From positions 1 to 48,207 of the forward strand of contig NZ_JAQURE010000013.1 in assembly GCF_028715765.1 (NCBI RefSeq): a stretch of DNA of 48,207 bases. Direction: 5' to 3'. The notes beneath the pieces were generated by a model. That model saw nothing but the letters and a program-made list of their open reading frames with translations. It searched no databases and was not told the origin of the DNA. Source of the stretch: Rhodoferax sp. (lineage in GTDB: Bacteria; Pseudomonadota; Gammaproteobacteria; Burkholderiales; Burkholderiaceae_C). The translations under genes were made by a program, and so were the position numbers. Each line of letters opens with the position of its first letter. The stretch's first letter is position 1. This document shows, in pieces, positions 18,001 to 25,736 of this stretch.

Positions 18001-18203
18001 TCGGCGCTGGAGATAGGGTACTCTTTGAGCAGGCTCTCCATGGCCCAAAACGGCGGCGGGTTGTGGCGCACGGCCTGCACCCAGGGCGTGGCGATGTGCA
18101 TCACCGCCGCCCAGTCGAGCGCGCCTTGCAGGCGGTCAAGGCAGCGCGCCACACTGGCGGCTTCAGGGCGGTAGGGGTTGGGTAAACGCGAGGTAGATGA
18201 CAT
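15087..18203 (-). CDS. putA: Bifunctional proline dehydrogenase / delta-1-pyrroline-5-carboxylate dehydrogenase
   Basis: A 1038-residue enzyme oxidising proline to glutamate with FAD and NAD. The proline dehydrogenase barrel (about 60-500) shows GISIKLSALHPRYE and LVKGAYWDAEVK. The aldehyde dehydrogenase part (about 540-1000) shows ISPWNFPLAIF, ETGGINAM and the catalytic Cys in SAGQRCSALR. No N-terminal ribbon-helix-helix is present, so it should not repress its own gene. The start at 18203 has AGGAGTG five bases upstream. Three dispersed-repeat copies lie in frame (residues about 214-231, 553-570 and 886-904), adding about 55 residues; without them the length would be near 983, close to class 1A PutAs. 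Confidence 0.96.
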   Translation of the reverse strand: MSSTSRLPNPYRPEAASVARCLDRLQGALDWAAVMHIATPWVQAVRHNPPPFWAMESLLKEYPISSAEGLALMRLAEALLRVPDAETAIALTADQLGRADFEGSSDKVLSRLSATAIAMSKHFLPTAPEADQATQAPGLLAKLGAKTVVAATLRAVQLLGRQFVLGQTIAEGLKEAAAAQRAQPNLRYSYDMLGEGARTDADAQAHLVSYQNAIEKIAVSAIQARACEQNDGISIKLSALHPRYEDAQHARVMAELVPRVWGLCAQAARTNINLTIDAEEVDRLELSLDVFEALLAQVAQHYPNWRGFGLALQSYQLGALDLIAHVIALGRQYKLRLMCRLVKGAYWDAEVKRTQELGLPHYPVFTHKHHTDISYLACAQALLAAPDAIYPQFATHNAATAAAILHLAAAAHPVEAVAANASAVSASRFELQRLHGMGEGMYREVLQNPQVACRVYAPVGAHKDLLAYLVRRLLENGANSSFVHQLADASVPLAELLASPLHAAPQPALPLPPDLFGLQRANSAGLDLSVPELRAPLLAAYAKVAVPVVPEFDAKLASSAINISASSYKKWSKTAVSERAAMLRKAADALQAELPRFSALLVKEAFKTWADAVGEVREAIDFLRYYAWQAERIMAPQTLPGMEGNSALGVTGERNALRLTARGPWVCISPWNFPLAIFMGQVAAALATGNTVLAKPAEQTPGVAWEAVKLLIAAGVPEGALQLLHGSGDTVGAALVAAPGVAGVVFTGSTAVAKLINRALAAKDGAIVPLIAETGGINAMLVDSTALPEQVSDAVMQSAFRSAGQRCSALRLLCVHEDIADAVIAMVCGAAQELVSGDPSDLATDVGPVIDREAFDAIQTQLVRLQREARPLFGQAAPGTNNDAHEFIRNKPLELMDIAQAAIENIPNLIPPQAFEVAHISDLKAEIFGPVLHIVRWGGDPLAVIEQINTLGYGLTLGIQTRIDSRAQQLAHAAHIGNVYINRNQIGAVVGVQPFGGEGLSGTGPKAGGPHYLYRFCAEQTVTINTTAAGGNVQLMAG
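15491..15547 (+). repeat. Dispersed repeat copy R5, in frame inside putA
   Basis: ATAGCTGCTTGCGC at 15496-15509, then CATAAGCTCTAGAGG and TTATTTCTTATAAATT. Read antisense it encodes about residues 886-904 of PutA (FIRNKPLELMDIAQAAIEN), a loop in the aldehyde dehydrogenase domain. No stop arises in the coding frame. Confidence 0.9.
16493..16544 (+). repeat. Dispersed repeat copy R6, in frame inside putA
   Basis: ATAGCTGCTTGCAC at 16500-16513, then TATTGCGCTAGAGGCC and AATTTGGCAT. It encodes about residues 553-570 of PutA (AKLASSAINISASSYKKW) at the junction between the two catalytic domains. Confidence 0.9.
17511..17563 (-). repeat. Dispersed repeat copy R7, in frame inside putA
   Basis: Read on the minus strand: ATAGCTGTTAGCGC, AATTCAAGCAAGGGCT, then GAGCAAAATGAC, a diverged copy. 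It encodes about residues 214-231 (KIAVSAIQARACEQND) just before the conserved GISIKLSALHPRY motif, a position where PutA proteins vary in length. Confidence 0.65.
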
Positions 18204-18484
18204 AAACACTCCTTTTTTCAACGAATGCGCTATGTTCATGCAATGGTTGGTTGATTAATCTCTATTTTTTTGATGTTTGGTAGTTTTATATCCAGTAGTC
18301 TTGAGGGGCGCCGTGTGCGCCATGCGTCAAAATAGCGTGTGTGCGCGCACCGGCTGACGGCTGCAAGGGCTCCCTTTCAGGCTGGTCTGGGGGTAGCGCG
18401 GCCTCGCGGACAATCTCGACTTGATTTTTGTGGTGCGGGGTTGCATCCGAGAAAGTTCATTGTTTGCTGCTTCAATTTTTATCC
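18204..18484. other. Divergent intergenic region putA / GGDEF-EAL gene
   Basis: About 280 bp between divergent genes. The putA side carries the AGGAGTG ribosome-binding site. An AT-rich block at 18245-18300 is the likely promoter area. A small hairpin GGCGC-CGTGT-GCGCC lies at 18307-18321. An Lrp-type operator would be expected if the nearby Lrp gene controls putA, but none is obvious by eye. Confidence 0.4.
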
Positions 18485-21070
18485 ATGTTGTCACGCCTTC
18501 ACCCTTTTTGGCCTGTTACCGCTGCCTGGCTTCGCTGGGTCGGGCGGCTGGCGGCTGCGGGGTTGGTTGGGGCGCTGCTTGGCTCCGCGCACGCCTCGCA
18601 CGAGCCGCAAGTGGTGCGCGTGGGGGTGTACGAGAACGCGCCCAAAATCTTTTTTGGCAACAACGGCCAGCCCAGCGGCATTTTGGGTGACGTGCTGCAG
18701 GCCATTGCCCAGCGCCAGGGCTGGCAACTGCAGGCCGTGCGCTGTGAATGGCAAGCCTGTTTGCAAGCGCTGCAAGACGGCCAGATTGACTTGATGCCCG
18801 ACGTGGCTTTGACCGAGCAACGTGCGCAGGTGTTTGACTTTCACCGCACACCAGCGCTGCTGGGCTGGTCGCAAATCTACAAACGCAAAGGGGTGGCCAT
18901 TCAAGCCATCACCGACCTCAACGCCAAGCGCATTGGGGTGGTGACCGGCTCAGTGCAGGCCAGTGTGCTGGAGACCATGCTGGCCAGCTTTGGCGTGACC
19001 GCGGTGCTGGTGCCGGTGGATTCGTTTGAGCGCGGCTTTGAGCGCGCCGCCCACGGCGACCTCGATGCGGTGGCCGCCAACCGTTTTTTTGGCGACCTGA
19101 ACGCCCCCACCCACCAGCTGGTGGCCACGGCCATTGTGTTTCAGCCGTCGCAGCTGTTTTACGCCACTGCCAAAGGTCGTCATGCTGACCTGCTCAGTGC
19201 CATTGACCGCGCCCTGGATGAATGGCAATTGCAAAGCGACTCGCCCACCGGCCTGGCCATGCGGCGCTGGCTGCAAGCCCCCACCCCCACCGCCATTCCA
19301 CCTCAGATGTGGTGGGTGATGGGCACCCTGCTGGGGCTGCTGGCTCTGGCCATGGGGCTGAGCCTGTGGTTGCGCCGCCAGGTGGCGCAACAAACCGCCC
19401 ACCTGCAAGCCAGCGAGGCACGGCTTGACACCATTTTGAACAGTGTCGATGCGTTCATCTACATCAAAGACCCGCAGCTGCGCTACCAGTATGCCAACCG
19501 CAAAGTCTGCGAGCTGTTTGGCCAGCCTCTGGCGCAGGTCATCAACCAAACCGATGCGGCGTTTTTTGACCAAGCCACCACCACCAAACTGCGCGTGAAC
19601 GACCTGCGGGTGATCGAGCACGGCGAACGCGTGGAGGAGGAGGAAGTCAACCGCAGTGCCGATGGCCGCGTGACGCGCTGTTTTGTGTCGGTCAAACTGC
19701 CACTGCGCGACGCGGCGGGGCGCATCACGGCCTTGTGTGGCATCTCGACCGACATCACCCGGCACAAGCAAGCCCAGGAGGAGATTTTTCAGCTGGCGTT
19801 TTACGACCCGCTCACTGGCCTGCCCAACCGCCGCTTGCTGTATGACCGGGTGCAGCAGCTGCTGAGCACCCTGGAGCGCAGTCCACAGGGTGCGGCGCTG
19901 ATGTTCATTGACGTCGACAACTTCAAAGACATCAACGACACCCTGGGGCACGACTTGGGCGACGCGCTGCTGTGCCAGATGACGCAGCGCATGGGCAGCT
20001 GCCTGCGCGCCCAAGACACGTTGACGCGCCATGGCGGCGACGAATTTGTGGTGCTGCTGGTGGACTTGTCGGTGCAAAGTGCAGCCGCAGCCAGCGAAGC
20101 CCAACGTGTGGCGCAAAAAATATTGGAGCGTGTGCACCAGCCTTTTGCGCTGGGGGCACAACAGCGCTCGGTGAGTGTGAGCATTGGTGTGGCGCTGGTG
20201 GACTTGAAAGCCCCCTCGCGCGAGGAGCTGTTCAAGCAGGCCGACCTGGCCATGTACCAGGCCAAAGCGGCGGGTCGCAACACGGTGCGATTTTTCAGTG
20301 CTTCCATGCAAGCGCAGGTGATGGCGCGCACCACGCTCGAGGCTGATTTGCGCTGGGCACTGCAACACGATGAATTTGTGCTGTATTACCAGCCGCAAGT
20401 CAACGCACAGGGGCAGACGCTGGGGGTTGAGGCGCTGGTGCGCTGGCAGCACCCGATGCGCGGTTTGGTGCCACCGGGTGAATTCATTGCGGCGGCCGAG
20501 GCCTGTGGCGTGATCGTGCCGCTGGGGCAATGGGTCATGCAAACGGCTTGTCAGCAGCTGGTGGCATGGGCGGCGACCCCGGCGCAAGCCAGCTGGACGA
20601 TTGCGGTGAATGTCAGCGCCATGCAGTTTCGCAAGCCTGACTTTGTCAGCAGTGTCAGCCAGCTGCTGACGCACACCGGGGTCAACCCGGCGCGGCTGGA
20701 GCTGGAGCTGACCGAGAGCCAACTGGTGGACGATGTGCCCAGTGTGATTGCCAAAATGGACGCGCTGCGCGAGCTGGGTGTGCGCCTGTCACTGGACGAC
20801 TTTGGCACCGGCTATTCGTCCCTGGTGATGCTCAAGCGCTTGCCGCTGAACCAGCTCAAGATTGACCAAGCGTTTGTGCGCGACATGCTGACCAACCCGC
20901 AAGATGCCGCCATCATTCGCGCCATTGTCAGCATGGGCGAGAGCTTGTCGCTGGACGTGATTGCCGAAGGCGTTGAAACCACGGCGCACCGCGATGCCCT
21001 GGCCGCGCTGGGCTGCTTGCACTACCAAGGCTATTTGTTTGGCCGCCCGCAGCCGGCCAACCGCTTGTGA
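18485..21070 (+). CDS. Periplasmic solute-sensing GGDEF-EAL protein (SBP_bac_3-PAS-GGDEF-EAL)
   Basis: About 861 residues. An N-terminal signal/anchor (to about residue 38, ending GSAHA) precedes a family-3 solute-binding domain (about 42-270; VRVGVYENAPKIFF, DLMPDVALTEQRA). A transmembrane helix (about 290-312), one PAS domain, GGDEF (HGGDEF with RAQD I-site) and EAL (EALVRW, VNVS, DDFGTGYS, KIDQAF, AEGVET) follow. All catalytic motifs are present. The amino-acid-binding-type sensor lies next to putA and an Lrp regulator, so amino-acid sensing is an attractive inference. ATG 18485 is chosen because the signal peptide starts there. Confidence 0.92.
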   Translation: MLSRLHPFWPVTAAWLRWVGRLAAAGLVGALLGSAHASHEPQVVRVGVYENAPKIFFGNNGQPSGILGDVLQAIAQRQGWQLQAVRCEWQACLQALQDGQIDLMPDVALTEQRAQVFDFHRTPALLGWSQIYKRKGVAIQAITDLNAKRIGVVTGSVQASVLETMLASFGVTAVLVPVDSFERGFERAAHGDLDAVAANRFFGDLNAPTHQLVATAIVFQPSQLFYATAKGRHADLLSAIDRALDEWQLQSDSPTGLAMRRWLQAPTPTAIPPQMWWVMGTLLGLLALAMGLSLWLRRQVAQQTAHLQASEARLDTILNSVDAFIYIKDPQLRYQYANRKVCELFGQPLAQVINQTDAAFFDQATTTKLRVNDLRVIEHGERVEEEEVNRSADGRVTRCFVSVKLPLRDAAGRITALCGISTDITRHKQAQEEIFQLAFYDPLTGLPNRRLLYDRVQQLLSTLERSPQGAALMFIDVDNFKDINDTLGHDLGDALLCQMTQRMGSCLRAQDTLTRHGGDEFVVLLVDLSVQSAAAASEAQRVAQKILERVHQPFALGAQQRSVSVSIGVALVDLKAPSREELFKQADLAMYQAKAAGRNTVRFFSASMQAQVMARTTLEADLRWALQHDEFVLYYQPQVNAQGQTLGVEALVRWQHPMRGLVPPGEFIAAAEACGVIVPLGQWVMQTACQQLVAWAATPAQASWTIAVNVSAMQFRKPDFVSSVSQLLTHTGVNPARLELELTESQLVDDVPSVIAKMDALRELGVRLSLDDFGTGYSSLVMLKRLPLNQLKIDQAFVRDMLTNPQDAAIIRAIVSMGESLSLDVIAEGVETTAHRDALAALGCLHYQGYLFGRPQPANRL

Positions 21071-21079
21071 GCGCGCGCC

Positions 21080-21541
21080 ATGGAGCTTGACCGCATTGAC
21101 TTGAAAATTTTGCGCGCCCTGCAGCAAGATGGCCGCATCAGCAACCTGAAGCTCTCAGAGCTGGTGGCGCTGTCACCCACGGCGGTGCTGGCACGGGTGC
21201 AGCGGCTGACCAAAGAGGGCGTGATTGAGGGCTTTGAAGCGCGCCTGAACCCGGCCAAACTGGGTGCAGGTTTGATGGTGTTTGTGGAGGTGCTGCTGGA
21301 CAAAACCACCCCCAATGTGTTTGAGGCCTTCAAAGCCGCGGTGCAGGTGCGCCCCGAGATCATGGAGTGCCACATGGTGGCCGGTGGCTTTGACTACCTG
21401 CTCAAAACCCGCATGAACGACATGACGGCCTACCGCGAGTTTGCCGGCACCGTGCTGTGGCAGCTGCCCGGCGTGCGCGAAACCCGCACCTATGCGGTGA
21501 TGGAAGAGGTGAAAAACACCACCCAGCTGCCGCTGAAATAG
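21080..21541 (+). CDS. Lrp/AsnC family transcriptional regulator
   Basis: A 153-residue regulator. The N-terminal winged helix (DLKILRALQQDGRISN, then LSPTAVLARVQRLTKEGVI) is followed by the ligand-binding RAM domain (about 65-145; VRPEIMECHMVAGGFDYLL). Length is standard. It starts nine bases after the stop of the GGDEF-EAL gene and is probably co-transcribed with it. Lrp-type activators (PutR) often control putA in proteobacteria, and putA lies just beyond the GGDEF-EAL gene, so control of proline catabolism is a plausible but untested role. E. coli Lrp itself is similar in size and layout. Confidence 0.93.
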   Translation: MELDRIDLKILRALQQDGRISNLKLSELVALSPTAVLARVQRLTKEGVIEGFEARLNPAKLGAGLMVFVEVLLDKTTPNVFEAFKAAVQVRPEIMECHMVAGGFDYLLKTRMNDMTAYREFAGTVLWQLPGVRETRTYAVMEEVKNTTQLPLK

Positions 21542-21593
21542 CCACCCATCGCAGTCAGCCCATGGGGGCGATTCAATCTGATGTGAACATATT

Positions 21594-21614
21594 CCCTCTC
21601 CCTTTGGGAGAGGG
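21594..21614. terminator. Bidirectional hairpin between lrp-like gene and recQ
   Basis: Perfect 9-bp stem CCCTCTCCC-TTT-GGGAGAGGG located 53 nt after the lrp-like stop and 34 nt after the recQ stop on the other strand. This hairpin sequence is also a common dispersed motif in proteobacteria. A second weaker hairpin (AAACC...GGTTT) follows. No long T-run, so termination efficiency is uncertain. Confidence 0.6.
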
Positions 21615-21647
21615 TTAAACCCCGCAGCAGCACGGTTTGAGCCACAC

Positions 21648-23534
21648 TCAAAGCGCCTGACACACCTCCAGCACGGCTTGACCATAAGACTCCAGCTTGC
21701 GCGCGCCAATGCCGCTGATGCCTTGCAAGTCATGCAGCGATTGCGGGGCGTTTTGGGCAATGGCGGCCAGCGTGGCATCGTGAAAAATCACATAGGCTGG
21801 CAGGTTGTGCGCTTTGGCCACGTCGGCACGCCAGGTTTTCAGGGCAGCAAAACGCGCTTGACCTGCCACATCCAGCGCCACCGGGGGTTTGGGGGCGGGT
21901 GCCTCGGCACTGCGGCGGGTTTTGTGCTGGCCAGGGCCCGCCAGCGACACGCGCAAACGCACCGGCACTTCGCCGCGCAACACGGCGCGCGAGGCTTCGG
22001 TGAGTTTGAGGGTGTTGAACGCTTGCGCGTCAACCGCCACTGCATTGATGGCCATGAGCTGGCGCAACACGGCGCGCCATTGGGGCTCGGTCAAATCGGC
22101 ACCTATGCCAAAGGTGCTGACGCGGGTGTGGCCGTATTGCGTGACCTTGTCAGTGGTTTTGCCACGCAAAATGTCCATCACATGCCCGGCACCAAAGCCA
22201 AAACCGCTGACTTGTTGCACCCGGTAGATGGTGGAGAGCAGTTTGCGCGCGGCGTCTGTGGCATCCCAAACCGCCGGGGGGTGCAGGCAGTTGTCGCAGT
22301 TGCCGCAGGTGGTGGGGTTTGTGGTGGTGACGCTGCCAAGCGCGGCGCTGGAGGCTTGGCCATAAACCTCGTCAAAGTAGGCCAGCAGGCGCACGCGGCG
22401 GCAGTCGGTGGCTTCGGCCAAACCCAGCAGGGCTTCAAGTTTGCCGCGCAGGCCTTGTTTGAACTCATCGGCGGCCGGGCTCTCGTCAATCATGCGGCGC
22501 TGGTTCACCACATCTTGCAGGCCGTAGCACATCCAGGCATCGGCAGGCAGGCCATCACGCCCGGCGCGGCCGGTTTCCTGGTAGTAGCCTTCAATGTTTT
22601 TGGGCATGTCAAGGTGCGCCACAAAGCGCACATCGGGCTTGTCAATGCCCATGCCGAAGGCTATTGTGGCCACCATCACCACGCCTTCAGCGCGCAAAAA
22701 CTGGTCTTGGTTGGCCTGGCGCAATTTGGCATCTAGCCCGGCGTGGTAGGGCAGCGCGGCAATGCCTTCGTCACACAACTGGTCGGCAATTTCTTCCACT
22801 TTCTTGCGCGACTGGCAGTACACAATGCCCGCGTCGCCCAGGTGCTCGGTGCGAATAAAGCGCAGCAGTTGCGCGGTGGCGTCACGTTTTTCAACAATGG
22901 TGTAGCGGATGTTGGGGCGGTCAAAGCTGCTGACAAACAGCCGCGCGCTCTGCAGCTGCAGGCGCTCAATGATGTCGGCGCGGGTCAGCGCGTCGGCGGT
23001 GGCGGTCAGCGCAATGCGCGGCACGCTTGGGTAGCGCTCGTGCAGCACCGTGAGCGCGCGGTATTCGGGCCGGAAGTCATGCCCCCATTGGCTCACGCAA
23101 TGCGCCTCGTCAATGGCAAACAGGCTCAAGCAACCCCGCTCTTGCAAAGAATCAAGTTGCGCCAGAAAACGCGGCGTGTTGATGCGCTCTGGCGCAGCGT
23201 AAAGCAGGGTGATCTGGCCTTGCACCAGGCGGCGCTCGGTGTCTGAGGCTTCTTGGCTGGACAAAGTGGAATTCAAAAATGCGGCGCTCACCCCGGCCTC
23301 GTGCAACGCCCCCACTTGGTCGTGCATCAAGGCAATCAGCGGCGAGATCACCACCGTGATGCCCTGCCCGGCTTGCTGGCGCGCAATGGCGGGAATCTGG
23401 TAACACAGACTTTTACCACCGCCCGTGGGCATCAGCACCAGCGCGTCGCCCCCGGCCGTGACGTGCTCAATGATGCTTTGCTGCGGCCCCCGAAAATGCG
23501 GGTAGCCAAAAACGGTTTGAAGAATAGATTCCAA
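21648..23534 (-). CDS. recQ: ATP-dependent DNA helicase RecQ
   Basis: A 628-residue 3'-5' helicase for recombination and replication-fork repair. Motif 0 FRGPQQ, Walker [15 protein letters not shown] (35-48), DEAH (142-145, in [18 protein letters not shown]), [12 protein letters not shown], the zinc-binding CGNCDNC and a C-terminal HRDC domain (FAALKTWR ... [14 protein letters not shown]) are all visible. An extra Thr/Ser-rich stretch lies before the last zinc cysteines. The only start fitting the N-terminus is TTG at 23534: an in-frame stop lies eight codons upstream and no ATG intervenes. Confidence 0.95.
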   Translation of the reverse strand: MESILQTVFGYPHFRGPQQSIIEHVTAGGDALVLMPTGGGKSLCYQIPAIARQQAGQGITVVISPLIALMHDQVGALHEAGVSAAFLNSTLSSQEASDTERRLVQGQITLLYAAPERINTPRFLAQLDSLQERGCLSLFAIDEAHCVSQWGHDFRPEYRALTVLHERYPSVPRIALTATADALTRADIIERLQLQSARLFVSSFDRPNIRYTIVEKRDATAQLLRFIRTEHLGDAGIVYCQSRKKVEEIADQLCDEGIAALPYHAGLDAKLRQANQDQFLRAEGVVMVATIAFGMGIDKPDVRFVAHLDMPKNIEGYYQETGRAGRDGLPADAWMCYGLQDVVNQRRMIDESPAADEFKQGLRGKLEALLGLAEATDCRRVRLLAYFDEVYGQASSAALGSVTTTNPTTCGNCDNCLHPPAVWDATDAARKLLSTIYRVQQVSGFGFGAGHVMDILRGKTTDKVTQYGHTRVSTFGIGADLTEPQWRAVLRQLMAINAVAVDAQAFNTLKLTEASRAVLRGEVPVRLRVSLAGPGQHKTRRSAEAPAPKPPVALDVAGQARFAALKTWRADVAKAHNLPAYVIFHDATLAAIAQNAPQSLHDLQGISGIGARKLESYGQAVLEVCQAL

Positions 23535-23566
23535 AGCAGGGTCAGGGTGCGCTGGTCAGGCTCATA

Positions 23567-23581
23567 CCTTGTTGGACAAGG
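23567..23581 (-). terminator. Short hairpin after the antitoxin gene
   Basis: CCTTGT-TGG-ACAAGG, 6-bp stem with 3-nt loop, just past the stop (23585) of the minus-strand antitoxin-like gene and upstream of recQ. There is no T-tract; a weak terminator or a chance hairpin. Confidence 0.35.
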
Positions 23582-23584
23582 CTT

Positions 23585-23839
23585 TCAGCGCACAGCACTC
23601 TCAAGTACCAGGCGAACATAGCGCGTATACGGAATCCCTTTTGCTTTAACCTTCAACTTCGAAGCGTCAAGCAAATTTTGGGGTAAACGCATATTCAATG
23701 CAGCTGCTTTGGGTTCGAATTCAAACTGCATCGGCTTGAAGCCCGACAGGTCATAGATTGAAAGGTCAGCCGCTTCTGTAAATTGCTGCGTATCTGCATC
23801 GCTGCCCAAGGTTGACATCGGTTTAAGTTTTGTTTGCAT
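23585..23839 (-). CDS. CopG/BrnA-like antitoxin, orphan
   Basis: An 84-residue protein whose C-terminal half (ALNMRLPQNLLDASKLKV ... GIPYTRYVRLVLESAV) matches the ribbon-helix-helix CopG-type antitoxin family that includes BrnA. Such proteins bind DNA and neutralise a toxin encoded next to them. The ATG at 23839 follows AAAGAGA; the next in-frame upstream start is a TTG. No toxin gene is visible on either side: recQ is downstream and about 190 bp of non-coding DNA plus a pseudogene lie upstream. It may be a relic, or may act on a toxin elsewhere. Confidence 0.75.
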   Translation of the reverse strand: MQTKLKPMSTLGSDADTQQFTEAADLSIYDLSGFKPMQFEFEPKAAALNMRLPQNLLDASKLKVKAKGIPYTRYVRLVLESAVR

Positions 23840-23956
23840 AATGATCAATCTCTTTTTGATGCATGTAGCGGGCGCTAATGGGACGAATCAGGGTCTTTGT
23901 CTATACATTTGATATCTACTGTCAGCTATTCAGCTATTGGCACATGGCTACACCGC

Positions 23957-23993
23957 ACAAAAAACCCCACCAAGTTGCCCTGGCGGGGTTTTG
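23957..23993 (-). terminator. Strong terminator-like hairpin
   Basis: AAAACCCC (23961-23968) and GGGGTTTT (23985-23992) form a perfect stem, with further CAC/CTGG pairing inside and A/T-runs on both outsides, so it can work in either direction. It lies about 37 nt past the stop of the DUF1640 pseudogene and is probably that gene's former terminator. Confidence 0.75.
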
Positions 23994-24029
23994 AAGTTTT
24001 AACTGTTGGCAGGTCTACGCCTGTTTGCA

Positions 24030-24296
24030 TCAAAAAAACCACCTCGAAAAATTAGAAACAGCGATAGCAATCAATGCACCCATCATCCATTTCACCATCG
24101 ATAGATCGCCTTTGACAGATTCAAATCGTGAATCTAACCTGAGCTCAAACTCGCGCAAGTCACGACGCGTGACCAACTCCGAATCATCAATTACCACACG
24201 CATCGCCTCTGTCAGCCTTTCGGCCTACTTCTCATCAAAGCCAGCGTCTTACAGCTTACGAACAAACTTGTGCGTATCAAAAGTGATGTTGGCCGT
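24030..24296 (-). pseudogene. DUF1640 coiled-coil protein pseudogene
   Basis: The minus strand reads as an 89-codon frame with no indels: ANITFDTHKFVRKL, stop, DAGFDEK, stop, AERLTEAMRVVIDD, then VTRRDLREFELRL and a C-terminal hydrophobic segment MMGALIAIAVSNF. This is the DUF1640 pattern of a short coiled coil with a C-terminal membrane anchor. Three lesions are seen: the start is ACG instead of ATG (24294-24296), and TAA and TAG interrupt positions where Gln is expected. Base substitutions only suggest recent decay. A terminator-like hairpin lies downstream. Alternatives are sequencing error or a recoded gene, but three lesions make these unlikely. Confidence 0.8.
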
Positions 24297-24610
24297 ACTT
24301 TAGAGTCTAACATTGCGACAAGCATGGCTTTTTACAGTGTGCCGACTAACACTATGGGAACAATTAGGCCACGCTTGTGGTGATTCTCTGATATTGATTA
24401 AAGAGCTCTCTGCGGTTGACTGGGGTGTGATAAAGGCTGATTTCTCTAAACAAACACCAGCTGAAGCTGGTGGGTTTGAATTACGGACTGGAAGTCCTGA
24501 TAAGCGTCGCCTGAACGACGCCCCCTGGCCCAGATATGTTGTCCCCAGTACCGCTTCTTCACTCCACCCACCGCATGAAGAAGCTGCCCAAACGGCCTGC
24601 CTTGCGGGTT
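24297..24610. other. AT-richer gene-free stretch with clustered hairpins
   Basis: No recognisable protein. Several short stems follow one another: CCAC-GCTT-GTGG (about 24369-24380), AGAGCTCT (about 24402-24409), ACCAGCT-GA-AGCTGGT (24456-24471), GGACT-GGA-AGTCC (24485-24497) and GCGTCG-CCTGAA-CGACGC (24504-24521). It could be a structured RNA or the remains of a mobile element. It lies just past the ubiX stop. Confidence 0.5.
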
Positions 24611-25201
24611 TTATGGTTGCAGCCCGCTCCAGCGCTGTGCATCGAGTTGCGGCAGACCGAGCAGGTCGATGACCCGACTGACGCTGTGATCCACCAGCTC
24701 GGCAATGGTTTGCGGGCGTTGGTAAAAGCTGGGCACCGGCGGGAAGATGATGCCGCCCATCTCGGTCACGCTGGTCATGTTGCGCAGGTGCGCCAGGTTC
24801 AAGGGGGCTTCGCGTGCCATCAAGATCAGTTTTCGGCGCTCTTTGAGCATCACATCGGCCGCGCGGGTGATCAGGTTGTCTGACAAACCGTGTGCCACCG
24901 CGGCCAGCGTGCGCATGGAGCACGGCGCAATCACCATGCCCTCACACATGAAGGAACCACTGGCAATGTTGGCACCCACGTCATGAATGGGGTGCACCAC
25001 ATCGGCCAGGTCTTCCAGATGGTTTTGCGTCATGCCCAGCTCTTGCTGCAGGTTCAACCAGCCAGCGCTTGACACCACCAAGTGGGTGCGTACGTGCGCC
25101 ATGGGGCGCAGCGCTTGCAGCAGTCGCACGCCATAGACTGCGCCACTGGCGCCGGAAATGGCCACAATGACGCGGTGGTGGGGCGTGTGGGTGGCGTGCA
25201 T
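24611..25201 (-). CDS. ubiX: Flavin prenyltransferase UbiX
   Basis: A 196-residue enzyme that joins dimethylallyl phosphate to FMN to make the prenylated FMN cofactor of UbiD decarboxylase in ubiquinone synthesis. Visible motifs: VIVAISGASGAVYGVRLL at the N-terminus (FMN binding), VVHPIHDVGANIASGSF, MVIAPCSMRTLAAVAHG and EAPLNLAHLRNM. The ATG overlaps the preceding ubiT stop by one base (TGATG), so the genes are coupled. Membership of a ubiUVT operon is notable because UbiX usually lies elsewhere. Confidence 0.95.
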   Translation of the reverse strand: MHATHTPHHRVIVAISGASGAVYGVRLLQALRPMAHVRTHLVVSSAGWLNLQQELGMTQNHLEDLADVVHPIHDVGANIASGSFMCEGMVIAPCSMRTLAAVAHGLSDNLITRAADVMLKERRKLILMAREAPLNLAHLRNMTSVTEMGGIIFPPVPSFYQRPQTIAELVDHSVSRVIDLLGLPQLDAQRWSGLQP

Positions 25202-25707
25202 CAACGGGGTTTTAACTGAGCCAAGCGCTGCTTGAACTGCGCGCTCAACTGCGCCAGCGCATGGCGTGGATGCAGTTGCGCCAAGTGAAGCGCTGGGTTG
25301 AACAGCGGCAGCTCGATGGCATCAATGGTGTTTTTCACCAGCAAACCCAGCTCGGTGTCGCCCTCCATGGCCAGGCGGCGGTTGAAGAACAGGGTGTCGG
25401 GGTCTTCCTGGCGGCGCGCCAGTTGCACAAAATCGTGCGCGCTGGCGCTGATGGTCAAATCTGCCGCAGCAGTGTTAGTGCAGGCCACAAAGCGGCCGTT
25501 TTTCCAGGCAAAGTCAAACGTCCATTGCGCATCGGTCACGCGCAAGCGCAGCTTTTTACCCCGCAGCAGCTGCGTCACATCGCTTTGCAATTGGCTGGCC
25601 AGCGCCAGGTTCAGGCCAGTCACAAACAACATGGAGCCCGGCAAGGGTGGCAAGCGCCCCAGCAGCTGGCCAACGGGTTGGGGAAGAGCAAAGGATGGTG
25701 TCGGCAT
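25201..25707 (-). CDS. ubiT: UbiT, SCP2-domain ubiquinone biosynthesis accessory factor
   Basis: A 168-residue protein of the SCP2 sterol-carrier fold, thought to bind the lipid intermediates during oxygen-independent ubiquinone synthesis. The C-terminal signature DTLFFNRRLAMEGDTELGL followed by VKNTIDAI is characteristic of UbiT (formerly YhbT). It lies 29 bp after ubiV and overlaps ubiX by one base. The gene order U-V-T supports assignment independently of the motif. Confidence 0.93.
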   Translation of the reverse strand: MPTPSFALPQPVGQLLGRLPPLPGSMLFVTGLNLALASQLQSDVTQLLRGKKLRLRVTDAQWTFDFAWKNGRFVACTNTAAADLTISASAHDFVQLARRQEDPDTLFFNRRLAMEGDTELGLLVKNTIDAIELPLFNPALHLAQLHPRHALAQLSAQFKQRLAQLKPR

Positions 25708-25736
25708 GGTGAAAATTGGGTTCTGGTGGATGGGGG

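Noticed and set aside
23840..24029. Possible toxin gene next to the antitoxin
   Set aside because: No frame of adequate length or toxin-like pattern on either strand; the stretch holds a terminator-like hairpin instead.
24025..24303. Plus-strand open frame of 92 codons
   Set aside because: It is antisense to the DUF1640 pseudogene, whose minus-strand codons match a known family; the plus-strand product is Ser-rich and unlike any family.
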